From positions 76,962,833 through 77,026,832 of the forward strand of contig CM067371.1 in the NCBI GenBank assembly GCA_034401795.1: DNA of 64,000 nucleotides, given 5' to 3'. A model generated the notes under the pieces. That model ran no database searches. It was given only the letters and a program-made list of their open reading frames with translations, and was not told the origin of the DNA. The translations under genes were made by a program, and so were the position numbers. The DNA is from Chaetoderma sp. LZ-2023a. Lineage: Eukaryota > Mollusca > Caudofoveata > Chaetodermatida > Chaetodermatidae. Shown here piece after piece: positions 43,101-58,100 of this stretch. The stretch's first letter is position 1. Each line of letters opens with the position of its first letter.

Positions 43101-46100
43101 ATACAGAAAAAACATTTATAAATGTATGAAGACCATTAGTCCTCAAGTTAATAAAAGTCTGGGATTTTGGTCACAGAAGTGTGAAATGAGTACGACCCCT
43201 GGGTATAACAGTTTTTGCTTAAACATTACAACTTAAAAAAGATCCAGCTACTGTAACAGGTGATGAATATTTGAATTAGACACTAAATGTCTGATAATGC
43301 ACAGTTTATAATTACTTTGTTACAGCCTCGTTTGTTGGTGAAGGAGTTGCTTGATCTGGTTGCCTCACACTTCAATCTGAAAGAGAAAGAATATTTTGGA
43401 ATTGCGTTTCATGACGAAAGGTATGAATACATGTAATAATAAGAAACGCTACAAAGTCATGGATTCCTAAGCCTTGAACCGTGAAACTTCATCATTATAT
43501 CTATTTCAAGACAATCATGCGGTAAATTGTTAATTAATTTGAAACTAATATACCTGGAAGTTGTTGCAGTCTATTCAAATTAGTTTCATAGTATTTAACA
43601 GAATATTTATTAAACTTGAATTGATTTTTCGTATTTGATCTTTCAAGTTCAAAACATAGTTTTCTCTCCAGAATGTTATCTAGTCATTCTATTGCACAGA
43701 AACATGTATATGTATGAACGCTAGTTATTGTTTACTCCTCAACGCCAGGGCTTAAAACCGAGAAAAATATCTTGGTGCCCCAGATGCAATTACGCCATTT
43801 AAGTTGCTCAAGTGTACTTCTGCTTAGCCCCATTTCTGTAAAACAGACTAAATAAATTCTCACCATGAATATTTATGCAAGCCTTGAAAATAACAAATTA
43901 TTTAGGCTGTCCCACAGGACAACTAGTGTGTTAAAATTTGGTGGTCTTGCAGGGCTCAAGGTCATGAAATTGTTCAATTCTCCTCATGGAAAACTCATAG
44001 AATTTCATAATGTGCAATTCACCTTTCCATCCATCATCGAACCTTGTATGATGTCGTAATCAGCTCAGCTCAACGCGTGTATGATGACGTCACAATCATT
44101 AGGTCATAAAGGGTTCAATATAGACGGTCATCAAATCTCAAATGGTCCGACACGTAGTATGAAATGTATGTTTTTGTAATTCTTTGCTATTTAATAAACA
44201 TGCTGTTGAATATTTTGAAACTAATTTGACTGGGCGCACCCAGTCAAATTAGTTTCAAAATATTCAACAGCTTACCTGTGTAGTTTTTTGGAAATTGATA
44301 GTCAGGGTGTTCAGATATCGATCGGTCGCAACACAAGTGATGTGTGGGTGGAGCTTAGCTAGAGATGGGCGGGGCGTAGGTAAGAATGGAAAGATCCATT
44401 AGTGTAACATCTAATCTAAACTAATCTTTATCAAACTTGTCCACAGGCGTACGCACAAGCTTCCGGTAAAACAGTCATTTTTTGTAAAAAAATCCTCCAT
44501 GGTCAAAGTTTGTTATTGACCTAGTTAATGAAATTGTGTTTCACGTTGATAACATGAATTCTATGTATTTTATCATCGCTAATGTTTGCCACAATGTTGC
44601 ATATATATGTTAATCTGAAGACCCCTATAGATTTGGGGTTACCTAATTATGGAAATTTCATGACAAAATAAATTGTGTTCATGGAAGTTTAATGGAGGAA
44701 TCCAGTTTTAGCTATGCCCCGCCCATCTTTAGCTTAGCTTCACCCACACTTCGCCCATGTTGGAATTGATCTATCCCTGAACCCCCTCCATATAAATTTC
44801 CAGAAAACTTAACAGGTAAGCTGTTGAATATTTTGAAACTAATTTGATTGGGTTTCTGTTGCTGCCATAGCCTATGGCAGCAACAGCATCCAGTCAAATT
44901 AGTTTAAAAATATTCAACAGCATGTTTATTACATAGTATTTAAGACATACAATTCGTATAACGAAGCTTAGTCCATCATCAATTAAAGATTCATTACCTC
45001 TGAGATATAAATAAATTTGGATCAGTATTTTTGCTGTAATATAATGGTACCGGTGTATTATTAGTACAAACTAATTTTTATACCCCGCCAAAAAATTTGG
45101 CAGGATGTTATGTAATGCCGCCGTCCATCCGGGTGGGCGTGCGGGCGGCAGTGGTTTCCGGATGATAACTCTGTTACCGTTTGTCGGATCGCATTGAAAC
45201 TTCATAGGCTGGTTGGACTAGGTCTGGGGAAGAAACCTATGGAAATCCACGATGATCCGACATCCAAGATGGCCGCCAGCCACCGGCGTCCATCTTGAAA
45301 ATTGGTTTCCGGATGATAACTCCGTTACCGTTTATCGGATCGCTTTGAAACTTCATGGAGTGATTAGAGTAGGTCTGGGGAAGAAACCTATCGAAATTGA
45401 CAATGATCCGAAATCCAAGATGGCCGCCAGCCACCGGTGGCCATCTTGAAAATTGGTTTCCGGATGATATCTCCGTTACTATTTATCGAATCACTTCCTA
45501 GGGTTGTTGAAATATGTCTGGTGAAGAAACCTTTACGATAATCCAAAATCCAATATGTCCACCAGTCTGCAGCAGCCATCTTGAAAATTTGTATACCCTG
45601 CCAAAAAATTTGGCGCGGTATTATGTAATGCCGCCATCCATCCGGGCGGGCGGTCAGCCGTGCGGGCAGCAGAGTGCTTTCCGGATGATAACTCTGTTAC
45701 CATTTGTCGGATCACATTGAAACTTCAAAGGGTGGTTGGACTTGGTCTTGGGAAGAAACCTATCAAAATCGACGATGATCCGAAATCCAAGATGGCCGCC
45801 AGTGACAGGTGGCCATCTTGAAAATTGGTTTCCGGATGATAACTCTGTTACCGTTTGTCGGATCGCATTGAAACTTCATAGAGTGGTTCGACTAGCTCTG
45901 GTGAAGAAACCTATCTAGATTGACAATGATCCGAAATCCAAGATGGCCACCATCCACTGGTGGCCATCTTGAAAATTGGTTTCCGGATGATAACTCTGTT
46001 ACCGTTTATCGGATCGCTTTGAAACTTCATAGAGTGGTTGGACTAGGTCTGAGGAAGAAACGTATCGAAATCGACACTGATCCAAAATCCAAGATGTCCG

Positions 46101-49100
46101 CCAGCCACGGGCTGCCATCTTGAAAGGATGATATCTCCGTTACCATTTATCGGATCACTTCCTAGGGTCGTTGGAATATGTCTGGTGAAGAAACCTATTG
46201 AAATTTACGATAATCCCAAATCCAATATGGTCACCAGTCAGCAGCAGCCATCTTGAAAATTGGTTTCCAGACGATACCTTCTTGACCATTTAGCGGATGG
46301 CTTTGACACTTAATAAGGATTACTGGTCTGAGGAAGAAATAAATATTTTCTGATAGCTGTCATTTATTAGTTTGTCATCATGGTGGGGTATCATGCGCCG
46401 TTTGCGGAGCTCTTGTTATACATTAATTCCGACCCTATCACATATTTGTGACCTTTTGTTGTTTTTAGCTCACCTGGCCTGAAAGGCCAAGTGAGCTTAT
46501 GTCATGGCGACCGTCCGTCGTGTGTCTATCCGTCGTCCATCATCCGTCCGTCAACTTTTCCTTTAAACAACTTTTTCTCGAGAACCACTGAGCTGATCTC
46601 AATTAAATTTGGCAGGAAGCATCCTGAGGACATAGGGATCCAAGCTTGTTCAAAGGAAGCCAATCGGCCAATTTGGCCAGTGGCCATCTTGGATTTTGGC
46701 CGATTTTAGGAAACGTTTTTAAATATCTTCTCTGAAACCGTTTGTGGGATTGATGCAAACCTCATGAAATATATATGATCTAGGGCAAGAGGTGAACCAA
46801 CTTTGTTCAAGCGAACTTGATTGATCAAGTGGTTCGGCGGCCATCCTGGTTGATCTATTTTTCGAAATTTGGCAGATATGATTAGGGACTAAGGGCCATT
46901 AAAGTTTGTTCAAGGGAAGTTGAACCGCCAAAAAACATGGCCTGTGTGGGCCAAGCAAAATATAGCGTGTTTGACGGCCATGTGGGATTTATTTATTTGA
47001 TGGATTTTGAGGCCGAAATTCGTTTTATATGTGTTTTTGGGCAATTTTCGAAATGGTCGGATAAATGGTTTGGCGGCCATCTTGGATCAATTTCCCGCTA
47101 AAAGCTCCCATACTAAAGCAATGGGAAATTGAAAATGTCTTGTCGAGAACTACTGGGCCAATTTCAATTATATTTGGCAGGAAGCATCCTTAGGCCATAG
47201 AGATTCAAGTTTGGTCAAACGAAGCTGATCGGCCGATTGGGACAGCTGCTATCTTGGATTTCAGCTGATTTTTAGAAACATCTTTAAAAATCGCAGAAAC
47301 CGCTGGGGGGATTGATGCAAACCTCATGAAATATGATCTTAGGGCATTAGCTGAACCAAGTTTGTTCACGAGAACTTGATTGGTCAAATGGTTCGGCGGC
47401 CATCTTGGTTGACCTAGTTTTAGCTAAAATGGACTTCTCCAGAACCGCTGAAGGGATCAGGTCGAAATTTGTCATATATGATTAGGGACTAAGGCACATT
47501 AAAGTGTGTTCAAGGGAAGTTGATCCGTAAAAAAACATGGCCGCCATGGGCCAATCCAAATACAGCATGTTTGGCGGTCATATTGGATTTTTTTATTTGA
47601 TGGATTTTGAGGCCGAAATTGGTTTTATGTGTTTTTGGGTATTTTGATCTCAAATTTGCTATTTTCGAAACGGTCAGATAAACAGTTTAGCATCCATCTT
47701 GGATCATTTTCCACCATAAGCTCCCATACTAAAGCTATAGGAAATTTAAAATGTCTTCTTCTCGAGAAACATCTTTAAAAATCATCTCTGAAACTGCTTG
47801 GGGATTGATGCAAACCTCATGAAATATGATCTAGGCCATGAGCTGAACCACGTTTGTTCAAGGGAACTTGATTGGACAAATGGTTCAGCGGCCATCTTGG
47901 TTGACCTAGTTGTAGCGAAAATGACTTCTCCAGAACCGCTAAATGGTTCGGGCTGAAATTTGGCAGATATGATTAGGGAGTAAGGGCGATTATAGTTTGC
48001 TCAAGGGAAGTTGATCCATCAAAAAACATGGCCGCCATGGCCCATGGGCCAATCAAAATATAGCGTGTTTGGCGTCCATATTGGATTTTTTTATTTTGAT
48101 GGATTTTGAGGCCGAAATTGGTTTTATGTGTTTTCAGGTATTCTAATCTCAAATTTGCAATTTTTGAAACTGGGATAAACGGTTTGGCAACCATCTTGGA
48201 TCGTTTTCCCGCCAAAAGCTCCCATACTAAAGCAATAGGAAATTAAAAATATCTTCTCAAGAACTACTGGGCCAATTTCAATTATATTTGGCAGGAAGCA
48301 TTCTTAGGGCATAGAGATTCAAGTTTGTTCAAAGGAAGCTGATCGGCCAATTTGGCCGGTGGCTATCATGGATTTTGGTCGATTTTTAGAAATGTCTAAA
48401 AATCTTCGTCAAAACTGTTTGAGCAATTGATTCAAAACTCATAAAATATTTATGGCACGAGCTGAACTAAGTTTGTTCAAGGGAACTTGATTGGCCAACC
48501 ATTGGCCTGGTTTTCATGAAAAGCGACTGTCTCCAGAGCCACTGAACGGATTGGGCCGAAATTTGGAGCCACACAAGTTCGTTCAATAGAAGTTTGATAC
48601 ATAAAGAAACATGGCCTCTGTTTTCTTGTTACAAGTCTGCTCAACTCATTAGAGTTCTAACTTATTGTTAATTACCATTCTAGTTTAAATGCTTATGGTC
48701 CAGGTGAGCGATACACGCCCCTTGGGCCTCTTGTTCTAGAAACTCATGTGCGCGTATGAGTTTTCAATTTATTATATTTATTTATATTATATGTATATTA
48801 CATTATATTTACTAACCAATCCAATTGGAAAGAACTCAGAAAATGTTAAATATGTCTAGACAGTTTGCCAGCGACTGACAAAATAGTAGTGCCACGGCGA
48901 TTGTTCTGAAACATCAAAGAGCTACTCGCTGACTGGCAAAAAAATTTGTGACAAACAAATAAGTTGCGTAATAACATTTTTTTTATACAAGACCAGAGAT
49001 GAATTGCAAGCCACCGCTGAGTAACGTGTACTCTGATTTCTCTGCAAAACAGAGATGGTGGCAACTGTTAGATATGTGTTTACAATTTTTTATATTTGTG

Positions 49101-52100
49101 AAATTCATAATTTGCATGTTCTAGGATATTGAGTAGTCGTATACATATATATATATATATAAGCATTGAAGTTAAAATGAGAGTTTTGACCCACTAGAAG
49201 CATTTTATGGACATGGTTCTGTATATTACATTTATAGCTCTATCAGGTATAGTCTCTTTAAGCGTTCGTGACAAACTTATCTACATCATTCATGATGTCA
49301 TTGGTCATCCTACTCGAGTTGTCACATAATTGATTATGACATCATATGCTGGAGGGATAAACTGGACAGATCTATTATAGAAATTGACTTTCAGTATAGT
49401 GATAATGACAATATTTACAGACGTTTATGTGTGTGGTCATGGGCATCTAGATCAGTAATGACTGACTGTAAACCTTGTTTTATTGACCGTACTTGCTTGT
49501 TGCATGTTGATTTGATATACCATTCATTAGAAATATTTTAAAATGTCATTTTTATTAACTGTTCCTTTGGTTTTTTCAGTGGTCATTACAACTGGTTGGG
49601 TCTGGACAAGCGAGTCTTGGAAAATGAATTTCCTCGCAAATCTGGCACGCTTACTCTATATTTTGGTATCAGGTATGTCTATGTAGTGCTGCATGTACGT
49701 GTGTTCATGTGCACATTTTAGAGCCATGCGCGTGTGTTGCATGTTTTGTGACAATACTGTCCTGTATTTGTTATTGAAATGTAAGAAATATTCTCTGAAA
49801 TCTTTTGAGATTAATTTGACTGTGGCAGCAATGACTTCCATCCAAACTTGTCTCAAAATATTGAACCAGATATTAGTCCCCAAACATATTTTCTGTTTTT
49901 GCCCTGAAATAAGATATATATTGAAATGTCAATGTTGAAAATGTTAAAAGCGATGAAGACAAAGCCATGTTGTAAATTATTGATTATTTTTATAGTAAGT
50001 CAATTTGCTTGTAGTTGTATGTATATACATAATTATTAAATGTGGTCAATATTGATATTTGATAGTACATAAACAGGATGCGTCGACGTATTTAAATAAA
50101 AATGTTAGATAGATAGATATTTACTCATGACTTCGTTTATTGCATATTTCTCTAGATATAGACAGTTCACTTGTGTGTGTAAACTGTTTAAATCCTACAG
50201 AGAAGAAAAAACCCCAAAAGTGTGTACTGAGCTTTAGCGTTCACAAACAATAGCAGATGAAATACCACAATATTAAATACAATGTAATACCCTTTAATGG
50301 TCAAGCCAGCCAAAACTGACCTCTCATGGTCTTGTGGAATGTCCATTTACAGGCCGAGAGAATACAATTTTTGAAAATTTACCACTGGAATAACTGGCTC
50401 GGTAACCGAGCCAGTTAATCCAGTGATAAATTTTCAAAAATTATATTCTCTTGCCTTGTAAATGGACTTTCAATAGACAGATATTTAAATTTTCTTGACC
50501 AAATTTGACCGTTGAGTTAATGTATGTATATATTCTAGCTGCTATTGCCTATACAATTTGATATTTATACCTTTGCATTGTGTTATGTTAATCACCAAAA
50601 CTTCCATCTAATGTGACTTTACATTTCCTTAGTACCATAGCCAATGTTTGCATTAGTGACTGCATTCTAGCAACAACAAAAAAATATACTGTTGGATGCT
50701 TTTGTATTAATGTGATGACTTAAAGTTCCACGTTCACACCAAAATGCTTGAAATTAAAATGTTAAAATTGTATACATTTAGAGGCTTAACCCTTTAAGCC
50801 TTGAATTTATTCAATAAAATTTAAATTTATCTCAAAGAAAATGTAAATTTGCAGACCAAGAGGAGACTAACCGAGTCAGTCATTCCAGTAGCAAATTTTC
50901 AAAAATAGTATTCTCTTGGTCTGCAAATTGACATTGCTCAAGACCACTGTAGAAGCCATTTTTGGCAGATATGAGTGTAAAAGGGTTAAATTGGACATGT
51001 CATCACAATGAGACGAAACAAACCTTAACATGTGATGATCTCATACCATACACAATAATATAATTATCCACCTGCTTTAGCGAAAAGTGGTGGGTGTGTG
51101 ATTATGTTTTCGCTTCTGTCCGTCCATGCGTGCGCCTATCCGTTCATCCGTCCGCCCATGCGTCCATCACACACAGGTTTTCTTTCGATAACTACCTTTG
51201 CTTGGAATATTGTGACAACACTTCATGGGAAGGTTGGCTATGGTACTAGGAAATGCACATTATTTTGTGGGTCAGTCAGCCTGTCCCTCCATCCATCCAT
51301 CCCTTTGGCTCTGAATTTGTGTTTGTCCATCCATGCAAATTTGGGACTTTCGTTCAATAACTTTATCTTTACTTGGAGTATTGTGACGAAACTTCATGGG
51401 AACATTGGCTATGGTACTAAGGAAATGTACATTATTTTGTAGGTCAGTCAGCCCATCCCTACGTCCATCCATCCCTTTGTCTCTGAATTTGTGTCCATCT
51501 GTCTGTGCAAATTTTGGGCTTTCGTTCAATAACTTTATCTTTGCTTGGAGTATTGTGACGAACCTTCATGGGAACATTGGCTATGGTACTAGGGAAATGT
51601 ACATTATTTTGTGGGTCAGTCAGCCTGTCCGTCTATACATTTGTCTCTGAATTTCTGTAGGTTTTGGATTTTTCGTTCAATAACTAGTGGGATTATGTCA
51701 TCCCACGAACATGGCTGCTGTTGCGGGGGTGGGGGAGTGGATTATTTGATTTATATCATCTAGTTTTTTTAGTTGTCAAGTTTAGTGAGGACTGCATATC
51801 CCTACCTGCTGGTAATTAAGTGTTAAATACAAATGAAATATTATTAATTTATACAAAATGAAATCATAAATTATTTTGGTTCATTACATTGGGGTATACA
51901 ATTTAAGCTTGTTAGATTTTACAATTTTAGCAATTTTATTTTCAAGCATTCTACTGTGAATGTGGGCGTATAGGGCAGCACCAAATTCTTGGAAAGTTAG
52001 TCACCATTACACAGATACATTTCAAAATGTACAAGTAACTATACCAACTGTACAAATTTTGATTTCTTTTCTAACCACTAATGAAACTGGTTATTATTCT

Positions 52101-55100
52101 CTAGAACTTGTGATAAAATCATGTGCCTTTGTATTTTATTTAATATTTTACAGATTTTTCAGTGAAACAATCGCTCTGTTACGGGATACTGCTACAGTTG
52201 AGGCCTTTTACCTGCATTCCAAATACCTTATTTTTCGTGTATGTATGAAATATTTAACCATTTACTAATCAAATTTTCTCAAGGAAATTCAAATATATGA
52301 TTAGTGAAGTAGATTTCCAGGCTAAAGAGGACTATTATTGAAAATTATCACCAGAATCCCTGGCTCGGTTATTGAACCAGACATTCCAGTGGTAAATGTT
52401 TAAAAATAGTCTTCTCTTGGCATGAAAATTGACATTTCTCATGAGTCACGATCATTGCAGAGGCTAGTTACAGCCAGCTTAGCCATTAACACTTGCCCAC
52501 AAATCCCTCAAAAAAGTATATTCTATATGATAAAAAACTTATTCTGTTGAATATCTATCTACTTTGGAAGCAAATGCTTCCCAGTTAAATTAATTTCAAA
52601 ATAGTCACCAGTTTTCCTGTGTGGTAGCGTTGGAAATGAGATATGAGGAATTCATCTGTGAAAATGTTAACAGGTTTAAGACAGTTAAATTAGTTACAAT
52701 TACCAGTATCATGTAATGATTGAAATAAATTTAAGAATATATTTCTGAGGCAAAACAAAGGTAGACTATTCACTTATTAATTTGTAAATATTGGTTTCTT
52801 GTTTGAAATCTCTTTGTCTGTTTTGGAGAGGATTCTGGTTTATGGAAGGATAATTTTCAAGAGGATTCACTGCTGTTTTAAAAATTAACACCATATGCAA
52901 CAACTCCCAGTCAAAATGGTTTCAAAATATTCAACAGCTTACTGTATAATTACATGTACCTTGAAGTTGGGATTCCGGGAATTCAGGTTTCAACGGGTTC
53001 AAATTGGTTCTAACACGTAAAAACCCTGAAAAAGCGGGCAGAGCTTAGCTCAAAATGGGTGGGGTATAGCTAAAAATTCATTCCTCTATTATGAATTAAG
53101 ATTAGCTCTTAACTCTGCATACCTAATGTGACCAAATTTTTTGAAGCGGTAAATAGTCTGTCGAAAATCTTGCTGCAGTTTCTAGCCAAATTATTGTCAA
53201 AATATTCAACAGATTTGCTTTCCAGCTTTTCTTTGACTGCTCTCTTGTGATTTCTGTATTGAATTGTATACAATTACTACCCTCATTTTCGGTTATTTCT
53301 GAATTCTTTATTATTCTAGTTGTTTCATGTTTTTATCTTGCTCTTTTGTGCATGTCTCTTCTAGGGTCTGATAGAGTGTGATAGTGATACTGCCTTTGAA
53401 TTGGCAGCACATGTTCTCCAGGCTACATATGGCGATTACGTAAGGTAAGCACTGTGACACCTGTCTGACCAGCTTATGGAGCAACACATACAGCGGCGAC
53501 ATTAAGGAGCTTGCCAGAATGGCCAGTTGTTTGGCAGGACTGGGCCGCCTCAACGTCCATATTTACCTCTGGAAATACAGGAGATGCTCTCTAAGAGCCT
53601 CTATATATTCAAAATCTACATGGCACAACCGCCGGACTACCTTAGAACTAGGGGCGCTCTAGCTTACATATCAGGGATGTTTATTTATTACCTATTCACA
53701 CCTGACCACATGATGTTCACTAGGGACAGTAGACCTTCAGATCAATTTCAGGTTTATATTTAACCCCCCTTCCCCCATCCATCTACGAAAGTGTGGGTAG
53801 GGTGTGTGCAGGGTGCAAACGCTCCATTTTATGATTTTAAACATGAACCAAAGAAGTTCTTTCGTCAGTCCTGCCATATATTTCTCAAATTGGAATATTA
53901 CTAGCATTTGGCTCTGTCCGTTCATGGTGTTTGGTCCCTGCTTGTATTATTGTGTTGAAATTTAAATTAAGCATTTGTAGAGCTAAGAGAATTGAATAAT
54001 GGCAGCCAGTCATTATACAGGTGTACAAGAATTAATTTTATGACACTCATAATCTATTATAGCATGAGCCCATTAACTGCGTATGCTTCACACTTTATCC
54101 AAGGATACGCAGGTAGTCTAAAACCATAATGGTAAAGTTGTGTTGAATGTAGGATGGGCTTTAAGTCTGAGAATCTTGCAGTTGACAGGTGTTGTTCTGT
54201 TGCAAAGTAGAGAGTGGCAGAGCGGTTAGGGAGTTGAGCTTCCGATTCCCTACCTCACTGTGTCCTTGAGCAAGTCATTTAACTGTGCGTTGTTAGGTCA
54301 TCTGGCCAGAGTGGCCAAGTGAGCTTCTGCCATGGCGACCGTCTGTCCGTCGGTCGTCCGTCCATCAACTTTATCTTTAAAACGACTTCTCAGGAGCCAC
54401 TGGGCCAGTTAAAATTTTTATTTGGCAGAAGCATCCTTAGGGCATAGAGATCTAAGTTCAAAGGAAATCGATCGGCCAAAACCCCTAAAAATCTCAGAAA
54501 CCACATGGTGGATCAATTCAAAACTCATGAAATATCATATAGGGCAAGAACTGAATCAAGTTTGCTTGGATGACCTAGTCTTCACAAAAACAAAATCTAG
54601 AACCGCTGAACAGATCGGGACTAAATTTTGGGGATATAATTATAGACTAGGGCCATGGCAGCTATATTGGATTTTTTTATTTGATGGAAATTGGTTTTTT
54701 TTAGTTCAAAAAGCTTGTCAGCCATCCGACGCATAGCATTGACCCCAGTCTGTTATCTGTCTGTCCGTCCATCCGTCCCTCCATCTCCAAACTTGGTCAC
54801 AATGTTAATGTCGGGATCTAATATCTGTCTTGTGAAAATGAAGCTAATACGATGTCAAACACCAAGAGTTATCAGCCCGTAACTATTTGCACTACTAGTT
54901 TTGTGCCACTTTCATGGGGGAAATATTAGACAGGTTTTTTTCCACCATGCAGTGATTTGTCATCCCCCACTCTCAGTTAAACCTGCTATAAAGACCACCT
55001 ATATTAACCCTTTCACCAATGACTTCCCTAGATCGCATTTTCAAGGCATCCATACAGAAAAACTAGAAAATTTTGAAATCAATTTGATTTGAAGTCATTG

Positions 55101-58100
55101 CTGCTTACGATAGTTGGCTACTCAAGTTTAAATTAATTTCGAAATATTCAATAAAATAAGTTTTGTATCATAAAGAATATACTTTTTCCAGGATTTATGG
55201 GTGAAAGGGTTAAGAGACAATTTTCTTCATTTGCTAAATCCAATTAAGCAATGTATTTGAAACTTTATTAAGAAACCAGCTGCCGTAAGAAACTGCCCTC
55301 CGGTTTGTCCCTTTGTGTGATGTCTTAATACAAGTTTGACTGTGTCATCGATTTCTATTGTTAGCACTGGTGTCATATATATTTTCACTTAAATATTGCT
55401 CAAAATCACTATTGCAAAAAGCAGTCGAGAGATTGTTGTCAATATTTTGAAAATTAAACCACTTGATTGAAAGTCATTGGAAGTGGCGCTGGTTGATGTA
55501 AAACTCAATAAAGATTAGTTGAAATGTCAATGTTCCAGGTGAACAATACAGGCCCATTGGGCCTCTTGTAAATTTGTAACTGATACATAGGTTACCTGGA
55601 CGGAGATGCGTGACGACCCCTGTCTATGAGAGCCAAATAAAGGCAAAGGCATGTGCACGAACCTGAGGAAAATTCAACATGACCGACTGACTTCACACTA
55701 ATAATGAGTTTCTTAATTTCTTGTATTTACAGTGAAGAGAAAGTGAAGGCTGACTTGAAGAAGCTCCCAGTATTACCAACTAGTGCCTTGAAGGAACATC
55801 CGTCTATAGCATTCTGGTTAGTCACATTTACTCCTCTCTCTCCTCGCTTCCTCTCCTCTCTCTCCCTCCCATCCCCTCCCCCTCCCCCCCCCTCCCACTC
55901 TCCTTTAGATGCTAGGATGTTGTGCTTGTTTGTAGCTGTTTTAGTGGACTATTGACTATTCACATACATGTACAGGATTACATGTACAACACAATTAACC
56001 ATTTCCAACATGCAAATCCAAGAAGGCGGTATTACTTATGATGTGAAAATGATTCAACTATCCAGGATGGCCACCCTTGAAACTCAGGCCTGCGGATGAT
56101 GGTACAGCTGAATTAAAATTTAGAACAAGCCTGTTCACTATGACAAGAAGAGAAAGTAATGACTAATCTTTGTGTCGCCTTTGAAACAAAAAGTAGATAT
56201 AGGCATCAATTGGCTGACAGTGACAATGGTGGCAACGTTATTTTAAATTGCGACTTTGCAACTAGTATAAGTCTGTCTGTCAGTCTGTGTCTGTTAGTCT
56301 ATCAAATTTGTGACATTTCACTCAAAGTTGCCTACTTCTCAAGTATAACATGTAGCACTTGTTATATACGTTTATCGGCTTGAGGATTTTTCTTGGGTTA
56401 TATTTCAGGAGAGGTTGCTAATATTGAAACTAAGCTCCGATACCTAGTTATCTATGCCATTAGGATTCACGTTTCAGGTCAAATGCCAATTTTGCATAAA
56501 AATCAACATAATGACCTTGATTTGTATTAGATCTTCACCATGTCGTTTGAAACCTTCACCATGCCGTTTGAAACCAAGCTGCATATGTGTATATTATTCT
56601 ATTTATTCTTTTTATCGACGGTTGGGTGGGATGATTGGATGGAGTAGTATTTGTATCCGGTTGGATAAACGTGAGTATATTTTTTCATTCACAGCGAAGA
56701 GAGAGTGTTGTCATACTACCAGAACCTGACCGGAACATCAAGAGGACTAGCAATTGTCAAGTATGATACAGTGCTGAGTTAACACTTTCAATGCTAAAAT
56801 CCTCATGATGCTACTTATTCTTTGCAAATAATTTTGTAAGATATATGTTGAATATTTTGAAATTGATTTGACTTGAAGGCAGCAATATCTTCCAGGTCCG
56901 ATTGATTTAAGAATATTGAACCCTCTCCCAGTATGGGTGTTTTGGAATGAAGATGGTTGTATTTCTGTGTTGAAATGGTTAAATGTCAAAGCTGCCAAGA
57001 AGACCATTGTGTTTGGTGCCAATGCAGGGATCCATCTCTAGCTAAGCTCCTCACATTGCTTAAGCCTGTTGGAATCAATGTATATACTTTGAATCCTGAA
57101 TTTCCAGAATCCCAATGTCAAGGTAGCTATGCAGGTAAGCTGTTACAAAATTAATTTCACTGGATGCTGTTGCTGCCTATGGCAGCAATAGGAAGCAACA
57201 GCAGTAGGCAGCTGTGCTGCCAGTCAAACTAGTTTCAAAATATTCAACATTTATTAGCTCACCGGGCCAGAATGGCCAAGTAAGCTTATGACATGGCAAC
57301 CATCCGTCGTCCGTCTGTCCATCAACTTTTGCTTTAAAACGCTACTCCTCATTAACCACGTAGCAGATTTCAACCTAATTTGGCAGGAAGGACCCTAGGG
57401 AGATAGGCTTCAGAAATTGTATACAGAATTTTGATTTAGAAAATTTTGAGAAATAAAATAAAAGCCAACTCCTCATTAACTAATTCACCAATTTCAAGCA
57501 AACTTGGCTGGAACGACCCTAGTTTGGTATGCTTCAGAATTTGTATACACAATTTTGATTGGTCAATTTTCTCAGCGGCCATCTTGAATTTTCCGAAAAA
57601 TGTCTGAAAATCATTTAAAATGCTGCTCTTCATTAATTGCTTTGGCAATTTCCAACCAGATTTGGTGTCAAGAATACTAGGCTAATAGGTTTCCGAACTT
57701 GTATACAGAATTTTGATTGGTCAATCTTTTCGCCGGCCATCTTAGATTGTCTGAAAATCAGTTAAAAGCCTACTGTTCATTAACCACTGGACCAATTTCA
57801 TTCAAACCCAGTGGGAGGGACCCTAGAGTTGTATGCTTCAGAACGTGTATACAGAATTTTGATTGGATAATTTTTCCGGTGGCCATCTTGAATTTTCTGA
57901 AAATTGGTGGGAAATTGTTTAAAAAGCTACTCATTAACTTCTTGGACTTGCCTGGAAGGATGCGAGGGTGGAAGTTTTCAGAACATGTATACAGAATTTT
58001 GATTGGATGATTTTTCCGGTGGCCATCTTGAATTTTCTGAAAATTGGTGGGAAATTGTTTAAAATGAGACTCCTCATTGGGCAATTCCAGCCAGACGTGG

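Noticed and set aside
51098-51650. Open frames of 84-114 residues in the tandem array
   Set aside because: Produced by the repeat unit itself; the repeated peptides follow the DNA period and resemble no known protein.
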